Source: Sinorhizobium arboris LMG 14919 (lineage in GTDB: Bacteria > Pseudomonadota > Alphaproteobacteria > Rhizobiales > Rhizobiaceae). Taken from it: DNA of 64,000 bases. This document shows, one piece after another, positions 20,857-29,232 of this stretch. The notes under the pieces were generated by a model. The model had not been told where the DNA came from. It searched no databases and saw only the letters and a program-made list of their open reading frames with translations. A program made the position numbers and the translations under genes. The stretch's first letter is position 1. The number at the start of each line of letters is the position of its first letter. Location: assembly GCF_000427465.1 (NCBI RefSeq), contig NZ_ATYB01000014.1:2844058-2908057 (forward strand). The letters are read 5' to 3'.

Positions 20857-20908
20857 GAGCCAGCGCCTCAAGAATCCTAAAAAGATGAAAGGGTTTTGGT
20901 GCTGGCTC
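20857..20908 (+). repeat. Leader stem-loop just upstream of the 185-aa gene
   Basis: GAGCCAGCGCC (20857-20867) pairs with GGTGCTGGCTC (20898-20908), with one G-T/A mismatch over 11 bp and a 30-base A-rich loop. The stem ends eight bases before the GAGGAAG ribosome site of the next gene, so it could affect translation or mRNA stability, or be the end of a leader RNA. Confidence 0.5.
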
Positions 20909-20928
20909 CCTCTCATGAGGAAGTGCTT

Positions 20929-21486
20929 ATGCCCGATTCCTCACAGAAGAATCTTGGGCTCCACGACAACTTCAGTGCCGATGACGAGCTGAAGACGAGT
21001 GCGCTTGCCGACGGCGTAGCGGCGAATGCGTCCAGCAGGTCGGTTGCCGGTGGCAGCACCAGTCCTACCGAATCCACCGGGGGCGACTTTACCTTTTCCC
21101 TCGGCGATGGCTTTTCCTTTTCCCTCAACTTCGACCACGTTCTGGGCAATGGCGCCAGCTTCTATGAAGCCGGCTTCAGCCTCGCCCAGGCCAATAGCCT
21201 GGCCGATCAGGACCGCGCTTACGACATCAGCAAGAACGGCAATGCCGATTTCGGCGCAGCCGGCGAGCAACCTTCTGAGGCCGACGGCCTCACCTCGGAC
21301 GGTTGGGATCTCAAGGGCGGTGACGGTGCCTCCCACCCCTCGACTGAGACGTCGCCGAACCCGGCTGGTCCGGACTTCCACCACGAAATCGTCCATGGCG
21401 CGAATCTTCTCAGCAACGTCGACGTCTGGACCGCCGGTGGCGATCCGCGCATGTCCCCGGCCGCCCCGGACGACGATGCCGACTGA
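20929..21486 (+). CDS. Acidic Gly/Ser/Asp-rich protein, putative type I secretion substrate
   Basis: Unrecognised 185-aa protein. ATG 20929 has GAGGAAG six bases upstream. The sequence is acidic and rich in Ser, Gly, Asp and Ala, with no cleavable signal peptide and no membrane segment. Around residues 50-75 there is a repetitive aromatic stretch (FTFSLGDGFSFSLNFD). The C-terminus ends in PAAPDDDAD. Absence of a Sec signal, composition and position as the first gene of a cluster with a type I ABC exporter suggest an exported protein. It has no RTX nonamers. A role as a chaperone-like or accessory protein is possible. Confidence 0.6.
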   Translation: MPDSSQKNLGLHDNFSADDELKTSALADGVAANASSRSVAGGSTSPTESTGGDFTFSLGDGFSFSLNFDHVLGNGASFYEAGFSLAQANSLADQDRAYDISKNGNADFGAAGEQPSEADGLTSDGWDLKGGDGASHPSTETSPNPAGPDFHHEIVHGANLLSNVDVWTAGGDPRMSPAAPDDDAD

Positions 21487-21606
21487 CATGCATGGAGGAT
21501 GCATCGGCGCTGCCGGGCCGGTGCAATGACAGAAGCTCGCTTGGGCGCTGCACGTTGACGGGACGCGCGGCGCGGCTCCCTTTGCTGCGGAAAAGGGAAG
21601 GATCGG

Positions 21607-23658
21607 ATGATGCACTCGGACAAGATCAATGAGATCGTTGCGCATTTCATAGGGCTGCTCCACACGGCTATTGATGACGCGCGCATGAGATTTCAATACC
21701 TGCAGGGATCTGAGGCCCCGAAGGCTGCCCAAAAGGAAGACTCCGGTTCCGCCGAAACGCCGGATTTCCGATCTGAGTTCGCGTTGAAAAGCTACGATCC
21801 CGGCATCTCCTACGAGCTGCCGGCCTACGACATCGCCCGGCTGGACTCCCCGGATCACCGGCCGCCGCCCCCGCATCTGCTCGACGATCCGGCCGCCGCA
21901 GCACAAGCCGGACTGGCCGAAGTCCAGTTCCGGGGTCACGGGATTTCCGGTCATGTCGCGGAGGCCCAGTCAGACCCGGCGACCGATGCGGGTCCCATGT
22001 CGGTCATCAGCCACACCCGTCAGGTCAACCTCGTCCTTGACGACGATGTCGTGAACCTGAACGGCACGCTTATGGAGCCGCGCAACCAGGAGCATGTCGA
22101 CGAGACGCTCGAAGACTTTCTCTCGGAAGCACTCGACGCCTCCCCTTTTGCGCAGATCGACGCAGCCGACGTATCCGCCACTTTGGCCGCGGTGGCGCAG
22201 AGCCTTGAGGCAATCGCTGCGGTTACAGGCTCCAGCCGACCCGATCCGCACGATACCGCCGCGCCACCGCCGGGCGGAAAAACCGGGCTTGCGGAGGCCG
22301 CCGCTCCCGACGAACTGGACAAGAATGCGTTCGGCGATGCCGTTCTGGTCGCCCAACGCATCGAGGGAACTTATGTCAACGGCGCGCGCGCCGAGATTGC
22401 CCCGGACCTGCGCGACCATCTTCCCGAGCGTGGGCACGTCGGGACTGCCGGCGAGGCCGGTACCATCGGCAAGCCGCTTCAGGAGGATCTGCATATCGAA
22501 GCGGGGAGCAATCTCGTCGCAAATACTGCCAGCATCGTCGGCTCTGCCGCAGCCGCACCCGTGACCGCGGTGATGGGCGACTACCATCAATTCGATGCCA
22601 TCTCGCAATCCTACGTCTATGCCGACAGGGATACGCTCGGCGGCGCGATCGCAGGAACCGTGTCCACAACCGTCGCGTTGAACATAGCCAGGTTCGAGGG
22701 AAGAGAAACCGAGGCGCGTATTCCCGCGGAAGCGGAGATTGGCGCAAAGGCTCCGGTCTTCCCGGCGAGCTGGCGTGTGGACGTCGTCGAAGGCGATCTA
22801 TCCTATGTGCGTTGGGTCGAGCAGTACAATTTCCTCAGCGACAACGACAGCCTGACCGTCACCAGGAGCGGTGTCGAAACGACCTTCCTTACCGGCGGCA
22901 ACACGAGCGTCAGCTTCGCTTCGTTTCTCGGGATCGCCGACCATTACGATCTGGTCGTCGTGGGCGGACGGGTGCTCGACCTCAACATTATCAGCCAGAT
23001 CTCGATCCTCTACGACAATGATGAGATCGAAGGCATATCCGCCGGCAACGGCATCGCACTGGACACGAGCGGCAATCTCGTATGGAACATGGCTTCGATC
23101 GAGAGCGCTAGCTCCGCCGGCCGCTTCGAACCGATGCCGGACTACTTCCATGAGGCCACCGACCAGATGCGCAGCGGCGACGGCACATTGCCGGACGAAC
23201 TGCTGCGCGACCATCATTTCGAGGGCTATGCCAGCCTGCATATCCTGTTCATCACCGGTAATCTGTACGACATCACTATCGTGCAGCAGATCAGCATTCT
23301 CGGCGATGCCGATGCCGTCTCCCATGCCGCAGGCAAGGTTCTGGAAGACGGGTCGGGGGCCGCGGTCACGGTGCACACCGGCAACAACGCCGTCGTCAAT
23401 GTCGCCGAGATCATCGAGTTCGACCACTCCAGCGGGGTCACCTATGTCGGAGGCAATGTCTATTCCGACGCGGTGCTCATTCAATCCGGAATAGTCGGGG
23501 TTCCGGACCTCCAGCGGGAAGGCGGCGGGCTGACGACCGAACTCATCGCCTTTATCGGCGACGATGGTTCGCCGCAGGGCCAAGGCGTCGACAGCGGAGC
23601 CGGCACCGATCTGTCGGCGAACCCATGGGGCGACGTCATGCATACGATACTGGCTTGA
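21607..23658 (+). CDS. Large acidic protein with a repeated Q-x-D-x-D / VxNxAxI module, putative type I secretion substrate
   Basis: Unrecognised 683-aa protein without signal peptide; ATG 21607 follows GGGAAGGA. Two motifs alternate. Motif A is Q-x4-x-D-x-D at 334-342, 406-414, 464-472 and 561-569 (the last two are QISILYDND and QISILGDAD). Motif B follows each A by about 15-30 residues: VALNIARF (356), SVSFASF (434), LVWNMASI (491), AVVNVAEI (595). A lone copy LVANTASI is at 303. Gly-Asn turns precede several B motifs. This looks like a beta-rich repeat domain with Asp-lined, possibly Ca2+-binding, turns. The N-terminal 240 residues are Pro/Asp/Ala-rich. The C-terminus ends GDVMHTILA, compatible with an uncleaved type I secretion signal. 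It lies directly upstream of the exporter genes. Confidence 0.65.
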   Translation: MMHSDKINEIVAHFIGLLHTAIDDARMRFQYLQGSEAPKAAQKEDSGSAETPDFRSEFALKSYDPGISYELPAYDIARLDSPDHRPPPPHLLDDPAAAAQAGLAEVQFRGHGISGHVAEAQSDPATDAGPMSVISHTRQVNLVLDDDVVNLNGTLMEPRNQEHVDETLEDFLSEALDASPFAQIDAADVSATLAAVAQSLEAIAAVTGSSRPDPHDTAAPPPGGKTGLAEAAAPDELDKNAFGDAVLVAQRIEGTYVNGARAEIAPDLRDHLPERGHVGTAGEAGTIGKPLQEDLHIEAGSNLVANTASIVGSAAAAPVTAVMGDYHQFDAISQSYVYADRDTLGGAIAGTVSTTVALNIARFEGRETEARIPAEAEIGAKAPVFPASWRVDVVEGDLSYVRWVEQYNFLSDNDSLTVTRSGVETTFLTGGNTSVSFASFLGIADHYDLVVVGGRVLDLNIISQISILYDNDEIEGISAGNGIALDTSGNLVWNMASIESASSAGRFEPMPDYFHEATDQMRSGDGTLPDELLRDHHFEGYASLHILFITGNLYDITIVQQISILGDADAVSHAAGKVLEDGSGAAVTVHTGNNAVVNVAEIIEFDHSSGVTYVGGNVYSDAVLIQSGIVGVPDLQREGGGLTTELIAFIGDDGSPQGQGVDSGAGTDLSANPWGDVMHTILA

Positions 23659-23782
23659 AGCAGATCGCCATCCGACGGGACGGCGAGCCGCTTCACGCCG
23701 TCGGAAAACCGCACGGCTGCGAGCGGAAGTTCCGTTGGGCGGTCAGCCGAGAGACTTCACTCGCAAGCGCAGGGGAGCGAGC

Positions 23783-25870
23783 ATGAACGACATGTCGAAG
23801 TGGTATGCCGGGCGGGGCAAGCCGGAGCGCCACGATGTCGCGCGGCTGGAGCTGCGCGAGGTGGCCGAAGCCGAGGCTGTCGCCCCCTCCGGAGAGCCGT
23901 CAGGGTCGGACGGAAAGGCAGCCGTGGCCAAGTCCTCGGAGCAGGACCGATCATCGGCACCGGCCGATGCGTGCCGCCACGAAGACGGCGTTCCCAAGAT
24001 CGAAAGACGACAGCCCCGGGGACTGCCGCAAACCATCGACAATGATCCCGGTCCGATGAAGCAAGGCGACATTCGCCCGGTGGAAAGCAGTGCAAGGCAT
24101 GAAGAACAAGGGAGCGAAAACGGCGGTGGCAGGAGCACGCTTCACAAGCGCATGGGGCCGGCAAACTTCGCGGCCAGTCTGAACAACGGCATGGCCGCCG
24201 TCCGGCGCAACATGTTGATCGTCATCGCTTTCACCCTGGCGATCAACGTCCTCGTCCTCGCCATCCCGATCTATCTGTTCCAGATCTCCGACCGGGTCCT
24301 GACCAGCCGCTCGCAGGATACGCTGATCATGCTGACGATCGCTGTGCTCGGCGCGGTGGCGCTCCAGGTCGTTCTCGATGCAATCCGCCGCTTCATCCTG
24401 ATGCGGACGGCCGTCGAAATCGAGGTCCAGCTCGGCACGCCGATCCTCAGCGCGGCAGCTCGCGCGTCGCTGCACGGAAGTGGCCGGGATTACCAGATAC
24501 TGGGCGACCTGCAGCAGCTTCGCGCTTTCATCACGTCCGGAACTCTGACCGCATTCCTCGACGCTCCGTTGACACCACTCTTCGTGATCGTCGTCTACCT
24601 CATACAGCCACAGCTCGGCATGATCGTCATCCTGTGCTGTACTGTTCTCTTCGTCATCGCCTATCTCAATCAGAAGGCGACGACAAAACCGTTCAGCGAA
24701 GCCAATGCCTCGCTTGGCCGGGCGAATCTCCATCTCGATTCGATGTCGCGCAACGCCCAGGTCATCAACGCCATGGCGATGATTCCGGAAGCGGTGCGGA
24801 TGTGGGGTCAGGAGACGGCGGCCTCGCTCAAGGCGCAGGTCTACGCTCAGGACCGCAATATAATGTTCACCGGCGCCTCCAAGGCCGCGCGTATGTTCAC
24901 TCAGGTGGCACTTCTCGGCTGGGGAGCCCATCTGGCGATGCAGGGGCAACTGACCGGCGGCATGGTGATTGCCGCTTCGATCATTGCCGGCCGTGCGCTC
25001 GCTCCCGTCGAAGGGGCGATCGAAGGCTGGAACCAGCTCAATCATTCGCGCGCCGCCTATCAGCGCATCAGGCAACTCCTGCTCGCCTCGCCCTTGAACT
25101 TCCCGCGGCTGCGCCTGCCGAAGCCGGAAGGCAGGCTCGACGTCGAGCGGATCCTCTTCGTCCCGCCGCCGCAGAAACGCGTCATCCTGAACGGCATCTC
25201 CTTTTCTCTGGAAAAGGGGGAATCGCTTGCGGTCATCGGCAATTCCGGTTCCGGCAAGACCACACTCGGCAAGATGCTGGTCGGCTCGGTTCTGCCCACA
25301 TCCGGCAGCGTTCGTCTCGATCTCATGGATCTGCGGAACTGGGATCAGCGCCAGTTCGGCGAAAGCATCGGCTATCTTCCCCAGGACGTTCAGCTCTTTC
25401 CGGGAACGATCAAGGCCAATATCTGCCGCATGCGCGACGACATCGACGATAGCATGGTCTATGCGGCGGCGGTGCTCGCCGACGTGCATGATCTGATAGC
25501 GACCTTTCCGCAAGGCTACGAAACCGTGGTCGCCGCTGACGGCGCCCCGCTGTCGGGCGGTCAGAAGCAGCGCATAGCTCTGGCGCGCGCCTTCTTCGGC
25601 AACCCGAAATTCGTCGTGCTGGACGAGCCGAATTCGAACCTCGACAGCAATGGCGAGGCCGCACTTGCCCGCGCACTGCTGCACGCAAGAAAGGAAGGCA
25701 TTACCACCGTCACCATCACGCAGCGCCCCGCCCTCCTCCAATGCGTCGACAGGATCATGGTGCTGCACGAAGGAACGGTCGCGATGTTCGGGGCGCGAAA
25801 CGAAGTGCTCGCCGCGCTCGGCGCAAAGGCGGAAGGCGACCGCGCGCAATCCCGCATTCATGGAGAGTGA
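23783..25870 (+). CDS. Type I secretion system ABC transporter (PrtD/HlyB-type permease-ATPase)
   Basis: The 695-aa inner-membrane exporter ATPase has a transmembrane domain at about residues 142-440, starting RRNMLIVIAFTLAINVLVLAIPIY-like helices. This is followed by an NBD with Walker A GNSGSGKT (486-493), Q-loop YLPQDVQLFPG, signature LSGGQKQRIALARAF and Walker B VVLDEPNSNLD. There is no N-terminal C39 peptidase. Instead a hydrophilic, Glu/Arg/Ser-rich extension of about 120 residues precedes the membrane domain, which is longer than usual for PrtD. ATG 23783 has AGGGGAGC upstream. It is followed two bases later by the fusion-protein gene. Confidence 0.92.
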   Translation: MNDMSKWYAGRGKPERHDVARLELREVAEAEAVAPSGEPSGSDGKAAVAKSSEQDRSSAPADACRHEDGVPKIERRQPRGLPQTIDNDPGPMKQGDIRPVESSARHEEQGSENGGGRSTLHKRMGPANFAASLNNGMAAVRRNMLIVIAFTLAINVLVLAIPIYLFQISDRVLTSRSQDTLIMLTIAVLGAVALQVVLDAIRRFILMRTAVEIEVQLGTPILSAAARASLHGSGRDYQILGDLQQLRAFITSGTLTAFLDAPLTPLFVIVVYLIQPQLGMIVILCCTVLFVIAYLNQKATTKPFSEANASLGRANLHLDSMSRNAQVINAMAMIPEAVRMWGQETAASLKAQVYAQDRNIMFTGASKAARMFTQVALLGWGAHLAMQGQLTGGMVIAASIIAGRALAPVEGAIEGWNQLNHSRAAYQRIRQLLLASPLNFPRLRLPKPEGRLDVERILFVPPPQKRVILNGISFSLEKGESLAVIGNSGSGKTTLGKMLVGSVLPTSGSVRLDLMDLRNWDQRQFGESIGYLPQDVQLFPGTIKANICRMRDDIDDSMVYAAAVLADVHDLIATFPQGYETVVAADGAPLSGGQKQRIALARAFFGNPKFVVLDEPNSNLDSNGEAALARALLHARKEGITTVTITQRPALLQCVDRIMVLHEGTVAMFGARNEVLAALGAKAEGDRAQSRIHGE

Positions 25871-25872
25871 CG

Positions 25873-27225
25873 ATGCAGGGCGACAAGCAGAGCGCCGGCC
25901 CTCGAGATCCGGCGGAGTGGTATGCCGAGGTACCCCGCTCGATACGGCTCCACAGCCTGACGGGTCTGGCGCTGATCGCGATCTGCTTCGGCGGCTTCGG
26001 CTACTGGGCCTTCGCGGCACCGCTTGCCGCAGCAATCATCGCCCAGGGAAGTTTCGTCGCCAACGGCAACAATAAGATCGTCCAACATCTGGAAGGCGGC
26101 ATCATCGAGGAACTGCTGGTCGCGGAGGGCGACAAGGTCAGGGCCGGCGACATTCTCGTGAAGCTCGACCAGACGGCCGCCCGGGCCAATGCACGCATGC
26201 TCAACCTCAAACGCCTGCGTCTCGAGGCAGTCGTCGGGCGCCTGAGAGCGGAGGCGGTCGGCAGCGACGCCTTCGACGTACCCCCTATCGTCGCCAGACA
26301 GGCCGGCGATCCCGACGTTCACGCCATCATCGAAAGCCAGAACGTCAATTTTCAAAGCAAGAAGATCAAGCTGCGCGACCAGCTGAACCTGATCGAGCAG
26401 AACATCCGTTCGCTCGAATTCCGCGCCAGGGGCTACGCCCTGCAGCAGGCATCCTTCAACAGGCAACTGGAGATTCTCAACGAGGAACGGGAAGCCAAGA
26501 GCAAGCTCGCCGACAACGGCTTGATCCGGCGGCCGGAACTCATGGCACTGGACCGTGCGATCGCCGACGCGATCGGCGAGATCGGTCGCCTCGAGTCCGA
26601 GGTCAAAGAGAGCTACACGCAGATCGACCGCTACCGACAGGAGGCTGTCATCGCGGTCAATGCCAACAAGCAGGCGGCGCTCGACGGTCTCGAAGCGGCC
26701 GAGGCCGATCTCGACAGCGTACGCGAGCAGGTTCGGGAGGCATCCGAAGTGCTTGGCCGCGCCACCATCCGCTCGCCCGTAGACGGCACCGTCGTGCGCA
26801 GCTACTTCCACACGGCCGGCGGCGTCATCGCAAGCGGCAAGCCGATCATGGAAATCCTGCCGGCCAACGTACCGCTGATCATCGAGGCGCAGCTGCTGCG
26901 CACGGCCATCGATCAGCTCAAGGTCGGCGAGGGCGCGACGATCCGGCTTTCGGCGCTCAATCGCCGCACGACGCCAGTGCTGAAGGGCAAGGTCTTCTAC
27001 GTCTCCGCGGACTCTATCGAGGAGGAGATGGGCGGGGGGCAGCAGCGTGACGTCTACATCGTCCGTGTCGAAGTGCCAGCGAGCGAGATAGGACGCATCC
27101 ATGGCTTCCACCCCGTGCCCGGCATGCCCGCCGAGGTACTGATCACCACCTCGGAGCGCACTTTCTTCGAATATCTGACGAAGCCCATCACCGACAGCAT
27201 GTCGCGCGCCTTCAAGGAGACCTGA
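25873..27225 (+). CDS. Type I secretion membrane fusion protein (HlyD/PrtE family)
   Basis: The 450-aa periplasmic adaptor connects the ABC exporter with an outer-membrane TolC-like channel. A single N-terminal transmembrane helix is at about residues 27-48 (LTGLALIAICFGGFGYWAF). A split lipoyl/barrel-sandwich domain follows (VQHLEGGIIEELLVAEGDKV and later GRATIRSPVDGTVVRSYFHT), and a long coiled coil lies between about 110 and 290. The C-terminal beta-barrel ends FFEYLTKPITDSMSRAFKE, the usual HlyD/PrtE ending. No TolC gene is in the window, so a shared outer-membrane channel is presumed. Confidence 0.94.
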   Translation: MQGDKQSAGPRDPAEWYAEVPRSIRLHSLTGLALIAICFGGFGYWAFAAPLAAAIIAQGSFVANGNNKIVQHLEGGIIEELLVAEGDKVRAGDILVKLDQTAARANARMLNLKRLRLEAVVGRLRAEAVGSDAFDVPPIVARQAGDPDVHAIIESQNVNFQSKKIKLRDQLNLIEQNIRSLEFRARGYALQQASFNRQLEILNEEREAKSKLADNGLIRRPELMALDRAIADAIGEIGRLESEVKESYTQIDRYRQEAVIAVNANKQAALDGLEAAEADLDSVREQVREASEVLGRATIRSPVDGTVVRSYFHTAGGVIASGKPIMEILPANVPLIIEAQLLRTAIDQLKVGEGATIRLSALNRRTTPVLKGKVFYVSADSIEEEMGGGQQRDVYIVRVEVPASEIGRIHGFHPVPGMPAEVLITTSERTFFEYLTKPITDSMSRAFKET

Positions 27226-27281
27226 ATGCACGACACTGGAGAGACCGGCTCCTGTCCGCCCGACTATGCAACTGCGCAAAT

Positions 27282-27818
27282 ATGGTCCTGGCGCTTCATT
27301 CTCAGGACCGCTTGGAGATCGCCATGGCGGCTGCACAGGATGTGCTTTTGCTCGTTGGTCGCCTGAACTACGTGTGGACCAACACCGAGAGCCTGCTGAT
27401 CTACGTTATCGCCCATCTTCTGGGAGTGGAAAAGGACGCGGCCATCGTCGTTTTCCTGACCCTGAATACCACGCGCGCGCGTATCGACCTGACCGAACGC
27501 CTGGCGAAGCTGCCGCGGATCCCGGTGGCGACCCGCGACGAGGTGCTTGCCATTACCGAGCGCCTGAAGCAGCAGTCGAAGATGCGCAACAAGTACAATC
27601 ACTGCATCTACTCCGTCGACGAGCAGGGGGAGATTTCAAGCACGCAGTTGATGCGGCTCGTCGAGGGCGAGAAGGACGTGCGCTACGGGAAGGTCGAGCA
27701 GCTCGACGCACGCGAGATGGAGCGTCTCGACAATGCGATCCGCGAGATCACCGACATCAGTAAGCGCCTGTGGACGTTCATCCGATCGAGACCGAATTTC
27801 GACGAGCGCTCGATATAG
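27282..27818 (+). CDS. Conserved-looking hypothetical protein downstream of the exporter genes
   Basis: Unrecognised 178-aa soluble protein, mostly helical by composition. The middle part (TRARIDLTERLAKL, AITERLKQQSKMRNKYNHCIYSVDE, MERLDNAIREITDISKRLW) is charged and helix-rich, and the KMRNKYNHC-type segment recalls HEPN-like or other RNA-associated helical bundles, but this is not a firm assignment. ATG 27282 is the first start; ATG 27324 (MAAAQDVLLLVG) is an alternative. It starts 57 bp after the fusion-protein gene, so it may be the last gene of the secretion operon. Confidence 0.65.
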   Translation: MVLALHSQDRLEIAMAAAQDVLLLVGRLNYVWTNTESLLIYVIAHLLGVEKDAAIVVFLTLNTTRARIDLTERLAKLPRIPVATRDEVLAITERLKQQSKMRNKYNHCIYSVDEQGEISSTQLMRLVEGEKDVRYGKVEQLDAREMERLDNAIREITDISKRLWTFIRSRPNFDERSI

Positions 27819-27869
27819 GGGAGAGGCCGAATACCGGCACTCGGTAGTTGTCCTGCGCAGCCAGACCGT

Positions 27870-27945
27870 GTATACTGCACCATAGCCAGTATTATATTCA
27901 ATTGTTCTCTAACGTAACTATTTTGGCGAGTATCGAGTATACTGC
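27870..27945. repeat. Direct repeat GTATACTGC in the promoter of the acetyltransferase-like/TPR gene
   Basis: The nonamer GTATACTGC occurs at 27870-27878 and 27937-27945, inside an AT-rich 140-bp gap, and the second copy ends 15 bp before the ATG. Exact repetition of a nonamer in a short intergenic region suggests a regulator-binding site. Confidence 0.4.
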
Positions 27946-27960
27946 CTCAAAGAGGCGACA

Positions 27961-29160
27961 ATGACAGTCCACGTCATCGACTGCATCGACAAATTCGAAA
28001 AAAGTCACAGAAACTGGAACAAGATATATCGTTCAGATCCGGAGGCGCACGCCTTTCTCTCCTGGCCCTGGCTGCACGAATACCTTCCGCATGGAAAGAG
28101 ATGGCTGATTCTCGCCTGGAAGTACCGCGCCATCGGAAAGCAGTACGACGCGTTCTTACCGCTCGAGCTGGCGACCTCTCAGGACGAGGATACCGGACTT
28201 TTCGTCGACGAGATCCTGATGATCGGCAATCACGGAACCGGGCGCACCGGTTTCCTCTGCGCGCCTGGCCTTGAGAACGAGGCGGCAGACGCATTCGCCG
28301 GCATCCTCAAGACCGAAAACTGGACAAGCATCCGGTTCGACCGCTGCGGTGCGGCCTCGGCGCGCCTGGACCGGTTGCTCGGCGCCCTTTCCAACGGGGA
28401 GTTCGCGCTTGTCGATACAGCCGACGAGGCGGAGAGAGTGGACGCCTGCGGGCGCCGCCTCCGCGGTATGCATCTCAGAACGCTCACAGGCAGGAACCTG
28501 CGCGACTGCCTCAATCGCCGCAGTCTCGACTTCGTGCTGTCGCGCGCAGTGGCGCTGCACGCTTTCGGCGATTTTGACGGAGCCGAGGCGGGATATCGGC
28601 AGCTGATCCGTACCGTTCCGGGACATGTCGAGGCGCGCTGTCGCCTTGCGCATCTCTTGAGCCACGTGGGCGAATATGCGGAGGCGGAACATCTTTTTCG
28701 CACTTTGCTGCCGGCCGTGCCGAACGCCGACGACGTTCTCCACTGGCTCGGCGACACGCAAATGGCGCAGGCATGCTACCGCAAGGCCGGCAAGACCTTT
28801 CAAGCGCTTCTTACGCGCTATCCGCATCGGGGCATCCTGCGCTACAAACTCGCAGTCGCGCGCCTGGCCGCAGGCCAAAGGGATGCCGCTATCGCCACCT
28901 TCCAGAGTTTCCATGACATCGCGTCCGACGACGCGGATCACATCCTCTGCAAGATAAGGGCAGGGGAGATCCTGACGCGTCTGAACGGTGCCGCCGGCAT
29001 GAAGGAGCCGGAGCAGGAGACGCAAGCACATGAGATTGCTGTTCCAACAACGACGGTCGCGCAGCCGCTCCTGACGCCTCTGCTGCCCGCGGGCTCATCG
29101 GCCCATCTGCACGCGAGACCGTCGATCTTTGGCTGGAAGGCCTCGAAAATCAAGCACTGA
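27961..29160 (+). CDS. Protein with N-terminal acetyltransferase-like (BioF2/CelD-type) half and C-terminal TPR repeats
   Basis: 399 aa. Residues 1-115 (FLSWPWLHEYLPHGKRWLIL, YDAFLPLELATSQ, GNHGTGRTGFLCAP) resemble the first half of CelD/BioF2-type GNAT acetyltransferases. The second half of the acyltransferase fold is missing and is replaced by TPR-like helices at about 190-330 (AVALHAFGDFDGAEAGYRQL, LAHLLSHVGEYAEAEHLFR, ARLAAGQRDAAIATFQSF). The tail is low-complexity. An active acetyltransferase is doubtful; a protein-binding role in polysaccharide or envelope assembly is possible. It is convergent with a methyltransferase gene. Confidence 0.65.
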   Translation: MTVHVIDCIDKFEKSHRNWNKIYRSDPEAHAFLSWPWLHEYLPHGKRWLILAWKYRAIGKQYDAFLPLELATSQDEDTGLFVDEILMIGNHGTGRTGFLCAPGLENEAADAFAGILKTENWTSIRFDRCGAASARLDRLLGALSNGEFALVDTADEAERVDACGRRLRGMHLRTLTGRNLRDCLNRRSLDFVLSRAVALHAFGDFDGAEAGYRQLIRTVPGHVEARCRLAHLLSHVGEYAEAEHLFRTLLPAVPNADDVLHWLGDTQMAQACYRKAGKTFQALLTRYPHRGILRYKLAVARLAAGQRDAAIATFQSFHDIASDDADHILCKIRAGEILTRLNGAAGMKEPEQETQAHEIAVPTTTVAQPLLTPLLPAGSSAHLHARPSIFGWKASKIKH

Positions 29161-29186
29161 AGCCGCGTCCGGCCTGTGGGCGGGGA

Positions 29187-29218
29187 GCCGGGGTGCCACA
29201 GCGGCGCGCGTCCCCGGC
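29187..29218. terminator. Hairpin between convergent genes
   Basis: GCCGGGG (29187-29193) pairs with CCCCGGC (29212-29218) in the 72-bp gap between two convergent genes. There is no T-run, so a bidirectional terminator role is only likely by position. Confidence 0.35.
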
Positions 29219-29232
29219 CGTGTAAAGCCCGC

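Larger units (their letters stand above)
19951..20928. other. Long non-coding region between the LuxR gene and the secretion cluster
   Basis: About 980 bp with no supported gene. Two parts (19960-20130 and 20690-20890) are clearly more AT-rich than the surroundings. An inverted repeat AGGCGCCG/CGGCGCCT with a 17-base loop lies at 20529-20561. Further palindromes near the 3' end are listed separately. It probably holds the regulated promoter and leader of the secretion operon and perhaps a small RNA. Confidence 0.55.

Noticed and set aside
21607..23658. RTX toxin/adhesin
   Set aside because: No GGxGxDxxx nonamers are present; the acidic repeats follow another pattern.
23951..26035. Open frame of 694 codons on the minus strand
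   Set aside because: It lies antisense to the type I exporter ATPase, whose motifs are unambiguous.
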